A stretch of 22,146 nt of DNA from Oscillospiraceae bacterium (GCA_016302655.1 JAEDNF010000002.1:1-22146); one strand, 5' to 3'. Shown: positions 7,665 through 16,260, counted from the stretch's first letter. Numbers and translations: made by a program. The notes: a model not told the origin generated them from the letters alone.

Positions 7665-7821
7665 GTTATAGACACTTTAGGCTATTTGTATATTTTTTCA
7701 AAAAACGGTATTTTATCAGCTGATTCGGGTGCTGTAATTGTGCATATGCTACAAAAACATATGAAACGGATGTTGCCTTGCAAAAAAGGCAAGCGGACTT
7801 TTTTGAGGGACGGAACCGCTT
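7665..7821 (+). promoter_or_regulatory. Operon leader with competing hairpins next to the ribosome site
   Basis: The 5' leader of about 157 nt contains TTGCCTT (7773-7779) pairing perfectly with AAGGCAA (7786-7792). An alternative hairpin AAAAAAG (7782-7788) / CTTTTTT (7798-7804) uses the same bases and ends right against the ribosome site GAGGGA (7805-7810). The two folds exclude each other. The first is followed, after six bases, by a T run and could act as a weak terminator. No known riboswitch class was recognised. A 67-codon frame through this leader has no ribosome site and is not called. Confidence 0.4.
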
Positions 7822-8517
7822 ATGGAAACGATTTTACGGACTGAGAATATATCACGGAGCTTTAAGATAAACGACAAGACCGTTGTCAACGCTCTGAAAG
7901 ATATAAACATTGAAGTCGAAAAGAATAAGCTCGTCGTTCTGAGAGGAAGGTCGGGCTCAGGCAAAACCACGCTTATAAACATACTCGGTGCGCTGGACAG
8001 ACCGACGGGCGGCGAGGTTTACTTTGACGGAAAGAAGATCACGGGACTTTCGGACAAGGAGATGGACTCTCTCAGGCGAAACGAGATGTCCTTTGTATTC
8101 CAGTCTGTAGCGCTGATCCCCACTATGACCGCTTATGAGAATGTCGAATTTGCGATGCGGCTTGTGGGTATGTCCTATTCGGAGCGTGTAAAGCGTGCAA
8201 AAGAATGTCTTGTAAGAGTCGGACTTGAAAAGCGTATGCATCACAGACCGGGCGAACTCTCGGGCGGTGAACAGCAGAGAGTTGCAATCGCAAGGGCAAT
8301 TTCGCATAAGCCCAAGCTGATATTTGCCGACGAACCTACAGCGGCGCTTGATATGCCGACGGGACTTGCGGTAATGAATCTGTTCAAGGAGCTTGTACGC
8401 TCAGACGGTCTGACGATAGTTATGACTACGCACGATACAGCAATGATGGAGCAGTGCGATGTTGTCTATACGCTTGATGACGGACGGATAACAGATGTCA
8501 GAAAGCAGGTGCAGTGA
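7822..8517 (+). CDS. ABC transporter ATPase, LolD/MacB type
   Basis: A stand-alone cytoplasmic ATPase subunit of 231 residues. Walker A is GRSGSGKTT (42-50), the Q-loop Gln is 94 in FVFQ, the signature is LSGGEQQR (146-153), Walker B is LIFADE (166-171) and the switch His is 204 in TTHD. The pattern LSGGEQQRVAIARAI followed by ADEPTAALD, the short length and the lack of any C-terminal regulatory domain place it with the LolD/MacB/FtsE group rather than with MalK-type sugar importers. That group normally partners FtsX/MacB-like permeases, yet none is present here. The start ATG 7822 follows GAGGGA by 11 bases. Its stop overlaps the next ATPase start. It probably forms a heterodimer with that second ATPase to power the MalFG-like permeases downstream; this is inference from gene order. 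Confidence 0.9.
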   Translation: METILRTENISRSFKINDKTVVNALKDINIEVEKNKLVVLRGRSGSGKTTLINILGALDRPTGGEVYFDGKKITGLSDKEMDSLRRNEMSFVFQSVALIPTMTAYENVEFAMRLVGMSYSERVKRAKECLVRVGLEKRMHHRPGELSGGEQQRVAIARAISHKPKLIFADEPTAALDMPTGLAVMNLFKELVRSDGLTIVMTTHDTAMMEQCDVVYTLDDGRITDVRKQVQ

Positions 8518-9482
8518 TGCCTCAGAGAATGATGCTCGCCCCACCCGAAAACATAATGGTGCAGTGCGAGAATTTAGTTAAGATATACAAGACAACAGAT
8601 GTCGAGGTAATGGCTCTGCAGGGACTTGACCTGACGGTCGAGCGAGGCGAGCTTATGGGCATAGTCGGAGCAAGCGGAAGCGGTAAATCCACCCTTCTCA
8701 ATATGCTCGGCGCTCTCGACAAGCCTTCGGCAGGCAGCCTTTATGTTGACGGAAAAGACCTGCTGAAGTTTGACGAAAAAGACCTTATCAAGTATAAAAG
8801 AGAAACGGTAGGCTTTGTATGGCAGAACAACGCCAGAAATCTGATACCGTACCTTACGGCGATACAGAATGTTGAAATGCCGCTTTTGCTGTCGGGACAC
8901 AAGAACAGACGGCAAAGGGCGGAAGAACTGCTGGAGATGGTCGGACTCTCGGCGAGAAAAAATTCTCTCCTCGGTCAGCTTTCCGGCGGTGAACAGCAGA
9001 GAGTCGCAATAGCGATAGCGCTTTCCAACAATCCGAGCCTTCTTCTTGCCGACGAGCCTACGGGCGCAGTTGACACCAAGACGGCGGCGATGGTTTTAGA
9101 TGTGTTCAAGCAGCTCAATCGTCAGATGGGCGTTACCATTATAATAGTAACCCACGATACAAATCTGTCGAAATCTATCGACCGTGTTGTTGCTATCCGT
9201 GACGGACGGACATCGAGTGAGATGCTGAGGAAGAAGACAGAAGTTCTCTCCTTCGGCGAGCTTGAAAAAATGAGCGAGCAGCAGCGTGCAGAGCATGAAA
9301 AGCTTATGCAGCAAAGCAGCTCGGATCACGAGGAGCTTGTGGTTCTTGACAGAGCCGGAAGACTCCAGATACCAAAAGAATATCTCGAAGCTCTCGGAAT
9401 ACGGGGCGGAGATAAAGTGCGTGTTGAGCTTGAAGACGGAAAGATATCCGTTTACAACTCGGATTATAACTCGCGCAGATAA
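8517..9482 (+). CDS. ABC transporter ATPase with C-terminal AbrB/SpoVT-like domain
   Basis: A second LolD/MacB-like ATPase of about 321 residues. Walker A is GASGSGKST (51-59), the signature LSGGEQQR starts near 155, Walker B is LLLADE near 175 and the switch His is in VTHD near 213. After the ATPase, a charged helical linker (about 235-270) leads into a segment of about 45 residues, ELVVLDRAGRLQIPKEYLEA, ending in GDKVRVELEDGKISV. This has the strand pattern and the GR-x-x-IP motif of AbrB/SpoVT swapped-hairpin domains. Those domains dimerise and often bind DNA. It stands where MalK has its regulatory domain. ATG 8517 overlaps the previous stop in TGATG; GTG 8514 is an alternative start in the same frame. 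The ATPase call is firm and the AbrB-like call is good by motif. Confidence 0.88.
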   Translation: MPQRMMLAPPENIMVQCENLVKIYKTTDVEVMALQGLDLTVERGELMGIVGASGSGKSTLLNMLGALDKPSAGSLYVDGKDLLKFDEKDLIKYKRETVGFVWQNNARNLIPYLTAIQNVEMPLLLSGHKNRRQRAEELLEMVGLSARKNSLLGQLSGGEQQRVAIAIALSNNPSLLLADEPTGAVDTKTAAMVLDVFKQLNRQMGVTIIIVTHDTNLSKSIDRVVAIRDGRTSSEMLRKKTEVLSFGELEKMSEQQRAEHEKLMQQSSSDHEELVVLDRAGRLQIPKEYLEALGIRGGDKVRVELEDGKISVYNSDYNSRR

Positions 9483-9495
9483 ATTCCTTAACTCG

Positions 9496-9516
9496 TCGAA
9501 ATTAGCATATTTTCGA
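9496..9516. promoter_or_regulatory. Short inverted repeat before the binding-protein gene
   Basis: TCGAAA (9496-9501) and TTTCGA (9511-9516) form perfect 6-bp arms around a 9-nt AT-rich centre, in the 75-base gap between the second ATPase and the solute-binding protein. It could be an operator or processing site. A TATAAA nearby has no convincing -35, so no promoter is claimed. Confidence 0.25.
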
Positions 9517-9557
9517 TTGAATATAAACGACAACTATCAGAAAGGTGGATTATTACT

Positions 9558-12500
9558 GTGGCAACAAAGCAAAGCAGGATGAAAAGAACATTAGCGGCAT
9601 TGCTGTCCATGACGACACTCGTTTCCGCATTGTCACTTACATCAACCGCAGTCAGTGCAGAGGAATCGTCGACGGACGCTGCTGCCGGACAATCCGAAGA
9701 AAATGCTGCCGACAACTCTGTGAGCAACATCAGCATTACCGGCATGGAGGGAAAGTACAGCAGTTACTACAGCGAGCATAAGGACGCTGCTTATCCCGAC
9801 AAAGAGATCACTATCTATGCCGTTGATTACAAATCCGGTACCAATAACGGCAACGAATTTGTAAATCAGGACGATACGGATGACAAGGTCGGAAATGCAA
9901 GTGTTATCGGCACCACACTTGAGACTCAGAACACTTCTTCAAGCGGCGGCTTCAAGGATCTGAAGTCATTCCTCTCGGAGAGCACCGAGCTCAAGACAGA
10001 CAACTACGATACGATCAAGTGGAAGAGTGATAAGCTTACTCTTACATACGAGTTTGAAGTAGAAGAAACGGGTAACTACAACCTTGAGTTTATCTATTAT
10101 CCTATCGGAGGCAGTGAAACAAAGAACACTGTTCTTGATATCGGACTCAGGATAGACGGCGAGTATCCTTTCACAGCTACTCAGGACCTGACTCTTGACC
10201 GTTACTGGAAGGATGACGGAGAGATCTCCCGTGACAGCAAGGACAACGATATCCGTCCCGGTCAGAAGACCTACGACTGCTGGATAAGCTATCCTATCAA
10301 GGATAAGGAAGGTCTTTACAACGATCCTTACTTCTTCTATCTCGAAAAGGGCAAGCATACGCTCACTATCGAAGGTATCAGAACTTACGGTGTATTCCAT
10401 TCGTTTACATTCAAGAATTATGACGAGCTTGTAAGCTACGATTCAATAAAGCCTACGGAAGACCAGATAAACAACACTCCTGCGCTCACAACACAGAATG
10501 AGCTGGGAACAAATACCGTGTTCTTACAGGCTGAAACAGCGCTTTACAAGACAGCGTCAACATTATATGCTACATACGACAGAACAACTTATATGACCAG
10601 CCCCAACCATCCGACCAAACAGCGTTACAACACTATAGGTCAGGCAACATGGAACAAGGCTACTCAGGCTATAACCTACAGCTTCAAGGTTGAAAACGAC
10701 GGTTACTACCGTTTCAACTTCAAGGCAAGACAGAACCAGATGCGAGGCTTCTTCTCCAACAGAAGGATCTATATCGACGGAAAGGTTCCCTGCAAGGAGC
10801 TTGACGATGTACAGTTCGTATATTCTCCCGACTGGTACAATGTAACCCCCAAGGACGCAGAAGGCAACGACATTTATGTTTACCTTGAGGGCGGCGTTGA
10901 ACATAAAATAACGCTTGAAGCTATACCCGGCTCGATAGGTGCTTCTATGCAGCGTCTTGACGACCTGGTACTTGAGCTTAACCAGTATTACAGAAGAATA
11001 CTTATGATAACCGGTCCCGATCCCGATGAGTTCAAGGATTACTTCGTAGAAAAGAAGATCCCCTCAATACTTGAAGAATTCCAGAGAATAGTTGACGCTC
11101 TGCGTGCCGAAAAGGCAAGCATCGAAGAGCTGACAAAGAAGGGTTCTGAGGCTGCGGCTCTTGAGACTATGGCTATCTATCTTGAGAGATGTATCGAAAA
11201 GCCCGAGGATATCCCGATAATGGCAAGCAGTATCAAGGATAGTATTTCATCCGTATCCGCCTGGATGCGTGACTACAGAGACCAGCCTCTTGAGCTTGAC
11301 TACCTTGAGATAGGTACCTGCCACGAAGAATTTGCTTCTCCTAACGGCAACTTCTTCAGCGAGTTTGCATTCGGCTTCAACTCGTTTATCGGTTCGTTCT
11401 TTGAAGACTACACCAACCTGTCAGACTCAAACGCTACATCGCTTGATGTATGGGTATCTCTTGCAAGAGACCAGGCTACGGTAGTTAAGAACCTCGTTGA
11501 CAACAAGTTCAACTCCAATCCCGAATATAACGGCACACAGGCTTCTATCAACCTCGTTGTAGGTTCGGTACTTGAAGCAACGCTTGCCGGCAAGGGTCCC
11601 GAAATTGCGCTGTTCATCGGCGGCGACTTCCCGATACAGCTTGCCGCAAGAGGACTGCTCGTTGACCTGACGCAGTTCAAGGATTATGAATCGGTAACAA
11701 AGCGGTTTGCGGATGACGCAATGACGCTTTATGAGTACAACAACGGTACGAGCGTAGGCGTATACGGTCTGCCGGTATCGCAGAACTTCCCGATGCTGTT
11801 CTACAGAACAGACGTACTTGAGGAGCTCGGATTTGAGAATCCTCCCGAGACATGGGATGAGCTTACCGATATGCTTCCGACATTACAGAGAAAGTATCTG
11901 GATGTAGGTCTGATACTTCCTCAGAATATTTCATCCAATACATTCGATTCCGGTAACACGTTCATCATGCTGATGCTCCAGACCGGACAGGATATTTACA
12001 ACGAAGATCTTTACAGCACCGATTACAACTCCGTAAAGACCTCCGATATCAAGAATCTGAGCCTCACGAACTTCATGACTCAGGACTCTATAAGAGTATT
12101 TGAGCGTTGGACGGATTTCTACACGGTATTCAGCTTCGATCAGACATTCGACGCATTCTCTCGTTTCAGAACAGGTGAAATGCCGCTTGTTGTTCAGCCT
12201 TACACATTCTACAACCAGCTGTCTGTAGCAGCTCCCGAAATTAAGGGTCTGTGGGACTTCACACTGGTACCCGGAACAAAGCAGGCTGACGGAACGATTA
12301 ACCACGCTGCTAACTCTGCAGGAAGCGGTGCGGTAATATTCAATAAGGTATCCAACCAGTCTGCTGCTTGGGAATTTGTAAAGTGGTTCACAAGCACAGA
12401 GATCCAGACCGATTACGGTAAGCAGATCGAAGCCCTCATGGGTCCCATGGGACGTTTTGATACAGCCAATGTAGATGCTCTTGAACAGCTCCCATGGTCA

Positions 12501-12716
12501 ACTGCCGAATATGAGAAGATCTCCGAGCAGCAGAGCTACCTTAAGGAAGTACCGATCATCCCTGCATCATACGCAGTTACAAGACACGTAAACAATGCAT
12601 TCAGAATGGTTGTTAACGACGCAGGCAATCCCAGATACACTCTTATGAGCTACAACGACCAGATAAAGTCTGAGATAGTAAGAAAGTATCAGGAGTTATC
12701 CAGCGTTAATCAATGA
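9558..12716 (+). CDS. Very large exported solute-binding protein with two beta-sandwich modules and a MalE-type domain
   Basis: A protein of 1052 residues, more than twice the usual 400-450 of sugar-binding proteins. A signal peptide (1-34, cleavage after AVSA) has no lipobox Cys. Two beta-sandwich regions follow, near 80-288 and 320-475. The second (FLQAETALYKTASTLYATYD, later KVENDGYYRFNFKA and YIDGKVPC) looks like CBM6 or galactose-binding-like carbohydrate modules. A helical segment fills about 476-600. From about 628 the typical family 1 binding fold appears: LVVGSVLEATLAGKGPEIAL, GVYGLPVSQNFPMLFYRTDV and the C-terminal AAWEFVKWFTS. It probably captures an oligo- or polysaccharide and feeds the permeases. 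GTG 9558 follows AAAGGTGG by 9 bases. How it stays on a Gram-positive cell surface without a lipid anchor is unclear. Confidence 0.88.
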   Translation: MATKQSRMKRTLAALLSMTTLVSALSLTSTAVSAEESSTDAAAGQSEENAADNSVSNISITGMEGKYSSYYSEHKDAAYPDKEITIYAVDYKSGTNNGNEFVNQDDTDDKVGNASVIGTTLETQNTSSSGGFKDLKSFLSESTELKTDNYDTIKWKSDKLTLTYEFEVEETGNYNLEFIYYPIGGSETKNTVLDIGLRIDGEYPFTATQDLTLDRYWKDDGEISRDSKDNDIRPGQKTYDCWISYPIKDKEGLYNDPYFFYLEKGKHTLTIEGIRTYGVFHSFTFKNYDELVSYDSIKPTEDQINNTPALTTQNELGTNTVFLQAETALYKTASTLYATYDRTTYMTSPNHPTKQRYNTIGQATWNKATQAITYSFKVENDGYYRFNFKARQNQMRGFFSNRRIYIDGKVPCKELDDVQFVYSPDWYNVTPKDAEGNDIYVYLEGGVEHKITLEAIPGSIGASMQRLDDLVLELNQYYRRILMITGPDPDEFKDYFVEKKIPSILEEFQRIVDALRAEKASIEELTKKGSEAAALETMAIYLERCIEKPEDIPIMASSIKDSISSVSAWMRDYRDQPLELDYLEIGTCHEEFASPNGNFFSEFAFGFNSFIGSFFEDYTNLSDSNATSLDVWVSLARDQATVVKNLVDNKFNSNPEYNGTQASINLVVGSVLEATLAGKGPEIALFIGGDFPIQLAARGLLVDLTQFKDYESVTKRFADDAMTLYEYNNGTSVGVYGLPVSQNFPMLFYRTDVLEELGFENPPETWDELTDMLPTLQRKYLDVGLILPQNISSNTFDSGNTFIMLMLQTGQDIYNEDLYSTDYNSVKTSDIKNLSLTNFMTQDSIRVFERWTDFYTVFSFDQTFDAFSRFRTGEMPLVVQPYTFYNQLSVAAPEIKGLWDFTLVPGTKQADGTINHAANSAGSGAVIFNKVSNQSAAWEFVKWFTSTEIQTDYGKQIEALMGPMGRFDTANVDALEQLPWSTAEYEKISEQQSYLKEVPIIPASYAVTRHVNNAFRMVVNDAGNPRYTLMSYNDQIKSEIVRKYQELSSVNQ

Positions 12717-12728
12717 TCTTAAGAGCAG

Positions 12729-12751
12729 GTGAGGGGTTCACCTCCCCTCAC
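12729..12751 (+). other. Intercistronic hairpin after the binding-protein gene
   Basis: GTGAGGGG (12729-12736) pairs perfectly with CCCCTCAC (12744-12751) around a 7-nt loop, 12 bases after the stop codon. There is no T run, so it should not terminate. Such hairpins between binding-protein and permease genes protect the upstream mRNA and let the binding protein be made in excess. That role is inferred here. Confidence 0.6.
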
Positions 12752-12784
12752 ACGCTTTGCTGAATTATAGAGGAGGTTATCGGT

Positions 12785-13720
12785 TTGTTTAAAAAGGAAA
12801 AAACGCAGTATATTGAAGACAGCAAAGTCAGATATACGCTGCGAGAGATGAAAAAGAACGCGAGCGTTTACATACTGCTTGCTCCGTACTTCATTCTCTT
12901 CACTATTTTCACGATCGTACCGGTATTGCTGTCGCTGCCTATGGGCTTTACGAACTTCAATATGGTACAGTTCCCTCAGTTCGTCGGACTGAACAACTTT
13001 TATGCGCTTATACTTGAAGACGAGGTCTTCTTAAAGGCGATACAGAACACGCTGGTGTTCGCAATTATCACAGGTCCCGTAAGCTACATTCTCTGTTTTA
13101 TACTGGCATGGCTGATAAACGAGATGCCCAGAGCTTTAAAGACCATATTCACATTCATTTTCTACGCACCTACGCTGGCAGGTAACATCTATACCACATG
13201 GCAGCTCATCTTCTCCGGTGATACCTACGGTATAGCAAACTCCTACCTGCTGGATCTCGGTATCATAAACAGTGCCCGTCAGTGGCTGACTGATGCTAAC
13301 TATATCATGGGTGTAGTTATCATAGTTCAGATGTGGATCTCACTCGGTGCAGGCTTCCTTGCTCTTCGTGCAGGCCTTCAGGGTATTCCGAAGGACAGAT
13401 ACGAGGCAGGCGCTATCGAGGGTATCAAGAACCGTACACAGCAGCTCATGCTGGTTACGGTTCCCGCAATGGGTCCTCAGCTGCTGTTTGCGGCAGTTAT
13501 GCAGATCACCGCTTCATTCACAGCCGGTGATGTAGGTAGATTCCTTACAGCGTTCCCTTCAACAGACTACGCTGCACACACGATAATGACACACGCATTT
13601 GACTACGGTTCAATCAGATATGAGATGGGTTATTCATCGGCGATATGCTTTGTACTGTTCGTTGTAATGCTTCTTGCCAACTGGGGAATCAAAAAGCTCC
13701 TGGGCAAGTATCTCGACTAA
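12785..13720 (+). CDS. MalF-type ABC sugar permease, first pair
   Basis: An integral membrane subunit of 311 residues with about six transmembrane segments (roughly 28-50, 86-110, 118-140, 170-192, 232-250 and 283-303). The cytoplasmic coupling loop that contacts the ATPase is YEAGAIEGIKNRTQQLMLVT (206-225) followed by VPAMGPQ. This fits the EAA-x3-G-x9-I-x-LP loop of binding-protein-dependent importers, with Gly in place of the second Ala. The start is TTG 12785, chosen because AGGAGG (12771-12776) lies 8 bases upstream; the next ATG would remove 21 residues and has no such site. Its partner is the MalG-type gene just downstream. The substrate is unknown, probably a carbohydrate. Confidence 0.92.
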   Translation: MFKKEKTQYIEDSKVRYTLREMKKNASVYILLAPYFILFTIFTIVPVLLSLPMGFTNFNMVQFPQFVGLNNFYALILEDEVFLKAIQNTLVFAIITGPVSYILCFILAWLINEMPRALKTIFTFIFYAPTLAGNIYTTWQLIFSGDTYGIANSYLLDLGIINSARQWLTDANYIMGVVIIVQMWISLGAGFLALRAGLQGIPKDRYEAGAIEGIKNRTQQLMLVTVPAMGPQLLFAAVMQITASFTAGDVGRFLTAFPSTDYAAHTIMTHAFDYGSIRYEMGYSSAICFVLFVVMLLANWGIKKLLGKYLD

Positions 13721-13735
13721 ACGGAGGATTGCATT

Positions 13736-13780
13736 ATGTATTTTTCTCTAAGAAAGGAAGGTAGTTATGAAAATAACTAA
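13736..13780 (+). CDS. Possible 14-codon coupling ORF overlapping the next permease start
   Basis: An ATG at 13736 sits 8 bases after a good GGAGG (13723-13727) and opens a frame of 14 residues, MYFSLRKEGSYENN, ending at TAA 13778-13780. The stop lies 14 bases inside the downstream permease gene, whose own start is ATG 13767. This is the arrangement of translational coupling, but a chance frame cannot be excluded. Confidence 0.25.
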   Translation: MYFSLRKEGSYENN

Positions 13781-14630
13781 GAGGAGAAGAAAAAGATACG
13801 GCGGTTCTCTGGGCGGCGATATATTCATATTCATAGTGCTCGGTCTGCTTGGCCTGTTCATGATCTTCCCTATATATCTGTCGGTAATACAGTCGTTGAA
13901 GCCGGTTGAGGAACTGTTCCTCTTCCCCCCAAGACTTTATGTATCGAATATAACCGATCAGAACTTCTCTGATCTGCTTGCGACGGCATCTAATATGTGG
14001 GTACCGTTCTCAAGATATGTATTCAACTCGGTATTTGTAGCAGTTGTAGTTACTGTTGCACAGCTTATTTTCTCGTCATCCGCCGCTTATGCGCTGTCAA
14101 AGGTTGCATTCCCCGGCGCAAAGGCGCTCAATAAGATAATCGAAGTTGCCCTGCTGTTCACATCGACCGTTCTGTATATCATGCAGTACATGGTAATGGC
14201 AACACTCGGTATGATCGATACTTATTTTGCAATCATCCTGCCTTACATAGCAACTCCTATGGGACTGTTCCTTATGAGACAGTTCATGGGACAGCTCCCC
14301 GACAGTATGATAGAAGCCGCAAAGCTTGACGGTGCAAGCCACATAAGAATCTGCTGGCAGGTAGTAATGCCGAACGTAAAACCCGCTTGGCTTACTCTTC
14401 TGATATTCGCTTTCCAGGGCGCATGGCAGATCACAGGTTATTCATTCATATATAATGAGGCATTAAAACCCATTCCGACCGTTATGCAGCAGATAAGCGC
14501 TGCGGGTATTGCCCGTGCAGGCGTTGCTGCCGCTGCAGTTGTTATCACGATGCTGCCGCCTATGATAGTATTCGTATTCTGTCAGAGCAGCGTTATGGAA
14601 ACAATGGCTCACAGCGGTCTGAAAGATTGA
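13767..14630 (+). CDS. MalG-type ABC sugar permease, first pair
   Basis: A permease subunit of 287 residues with about six membrane spans, a short basic N-terminus (MKITKRRRKRYGG) and a first span near 17-40. The EAA coupling loop is EAAKLDGASHIRICWQVVMP (183-202), a close match to the consensus, and it is followed by the span LTLLIFAFQGAWQITG. It should pair with the MalF-type subunit upstream to form a transmembrane channel. The ATG at 13767 follows AAAGGAAGG (13753-13761). A short overlapping ORF may couple its translation to the upstream gene. Confidence 0.93.
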   Translation: MKITKRRRKRYGGSLGGDIFIFIVLGLLGLFMIFPIYLSVIQSLKPVEELFLFPPRLYVSNITDQNFSDLLATASNMWVPFSRYVFNSVFVAVVVTVAQLIFSSSAAYALSKVAFPGAKALNKIIEVALLFTSTVLYIMQYMVMATLGMIDTYFAIILPYIATPMGLFLMRQFMGQLPDSMIEAAKLDGASHIRICWQVVMPNVKPAWLTLLIFAFQGAWQITGYSFIYNEALKPIPTVMQQISAAGIARAGVAAAAVVITMLPPMIVFVFCQSSVMETMAHSGLKD

Positions 14631-14664
14631 TATCATATTAAATTATACAGAAAGGATGATTTTA

Positions 14665-16260
14665 GTGCCAACCATGAAGAAAATCGCTGCATCAGCCGTT
14701 TCGGCTATTATGGCGGTTTCCATGCTGTGCAGCTCGGCGTTTGCCGATCAGCCGTATGAAGGTTATAACTACGACTGGTGGGGCGACCCCGTTCCTTCGC
14801 AGACCGGTTATGTCGTTGACCGTGTTGTTACCGGTCTTGATTTCGGCGTGGGCAAGAGATATAACAGCGAAGCTCAGCTTAAGGAAATATCCGAGCAGAC
14901 AGGCAAAGAGGTTCCTGCAGAAGAAGTTATCGAAGAATTCAAGGAGCCGCAGGATCTGTTCATCGACCGTCAGACAAATAGTCTGTACATAGTTGACTCG
15001 GGCAACAACCGTATACTTGTTACGGATGTTGAATATAAGAATCAGTTCATAATAATGGACTACTTCTATAACCCCGAGACAAAGAAGTACGAAACGCTCA
15101 AGAATCCTCACGGAATCTTTGTAAGACATGACAACAATTCGCTTAACGAAAACGAATCGACGATGATTTACATCGCCGACTACGATAACAACCGTGTTAT
15201 CGGTTGCTATGCAGACGGTACGATATTCCAGACATTCACAAGACCGTCGGACGAGTTCTACGGAGCAGAGGTTACATTCCAGCCCAATAAGGTGGTAGTC
15301 GATGTTGCTGGTAACGTTTATGTAAACATCCTCTCCATTACAGACGGTGCGGTTATGTTTGCTCCCGATGGCTCATTCAGCAACTACTTCGGTGCAAACC
15401 GAGTTGAGCAGACAGCTCAGGCAATCGCAAACAAGTTCTGGAGAACCATACTTTCCCGTGAGGCTGCAGCTTCGTTCATTCAGGCTGTGCCGATGGAGTT
15501 CAACAACTTCGATATCGACGACGATGGCTTTATCTATACTGTAACACAGTCCAAGAGTGCTACCACCGATATCTTCAAGAAGATGAACCCCGCAGGTGAA
15601 AATATTCTTATCAACCTCGGTTATTCGGATTACACCTACGGCGATATGGCTTCCTACTATTATAAGAACCAGACCTACGGTTCACAGATAACCGACGTCG
15701 ATGTTGATGAGAACGGTACCATCCGACTTCTTGACTTCGGCAACGGACGAATCTTTGAGTACACCGATGAGTGCGACCTGCTGTTCATCTACGGCGGCAA
15801 GGGCAATCAGAAAGGTCTGTTCACTAACGTAACTGCTATTGAAGCATACAACAGTGTTGTATATGTACTTGACAGCCGTAAGAATTCTATCACGACCTTC
15901 AAGCGTACAGAGTTCGGTGATATCGTTCACGAAGCGATGTCGCTGTACAATCTCGGTAAGTACGAAGAGGCAAGCGGTCCCTGGCAGGAAGTTCTTACCC
16001 GTGACAGCAACTACTGGTTTGCTTACATAGGTCTTGGTAACTCCGAGCTTTCACAGGGTAACTACTCAGAGGCGATGAACTACTTCTACCGTAACAGCCG
16101 TGCAGGTTATAACAGGGCGTTCAAGCAGTACAGAATGCAGTTTGTCAGAGACAATTTCAATGTGTTTATGATAATAATCTTAGTCCTTATCATAGCACTG
16201 ATAGTTCTGAGCAAGCTCAGGAAACATTTTAAGAAGAAAAAAGCGGGAGGTATAAAATAA
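14665..16260 (+). CDS. Exported NHL-type beta-propeller and TPR protein with C-terminal membrane anchor
   Basis: A protein of 531 residues. A signal peptide (cleavage near 27, SSAFA-DQ) is followed by an NHL-like beta-propeller at about 92-412, seen in repeating strands such as LYIVDSGNNRILVTD, IYIADYDNNRVIGCYADG, GTIRLLDFGNGRIFEY and VVYVLDSRKNSITTF. Two TPR-like helix pairs follow at about 421-487 (YNLGKYEEASGPWQEVL, GLGNSELSQGNYSEAMNYF). A single membrane span (about 498-517) and a Lys-rich cytoplasmic tail end the protein. It would display a protein-interaction platform outside the membrane, plausibly docking the unanchored binding protein or the DUF5696 protein. I chose GTG 14665, nine bases after AAAGG, because ATG 14656 abuts the ribosome site. 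The stop overlaps the next start (TAATG). No enzymatic motif is seen. Confidence 0.82.
   Translation: MPTMKKIAASAVSAIMAVSMLCSSAFADQPYEGYNYDWWGDPVPSQTGYVVDRVVTGLDFGVGKRYNSEAQLKEISEQTGKEVPAEEVIEEFKEPQDLFIDRQTNSLYIVDSGNNRILVTDVEYKNQFIIMDYFYNPETKKYETLKNPHGIFVRHDNNSLNENESTMIYIADYDNNRVIGCYADGTIFQTFTRPSDEFYGAEVTFQPNKVVVDVAGNVYVNILSITDGAVMFAPDGSFSNYFGANRVEQTAQAIANKFWRTILSREAAASFIQAVPMEFNNFDIDDDGFIYTVTQSKSATTDIFKKMNPAGENILINLGYSDYTYGDMASYYYKNQTYGSQITDVDVDENGTIRLLDFGNGRIFEYTDECDLLFIYGGKGNQKGLFTNVTAIEAYNSVVYVLDSRKNSITTFKRTEFGDIVHEAMSLYNLGKYEEASGPWQEVLTRDSNYWFAYIGLGNSELSQGNYSEAMNYFYRNSRAGYNRAFKQYRMQFVRDNFNVFMIIILVLIIALIVLSKLRKHFKKKKAGGIK

Noticed and set aside
7641..7844. Plus-strand 67-residue ORF overlapping the promoter and the first ATPase start
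   Set aside because: Its start lies between the -35 and -10 boxes, so a transcript from this promoter would not contain it; it has no ribosome site.
7822..9482. MacB-type macrolide or bacteriocin exporter
   Set aside because: The ATPases fit the family, but no FtsX/MacB permease lies beside them and the next genes are a sugar-type receptor and permeases.
9558..9659. Lipoprotein signal on the large binding protein
   Set aside because: No Cys occurs in or near the signal peptide; the cleavage site reads AVSA-EES, typical of signal peptidase I.
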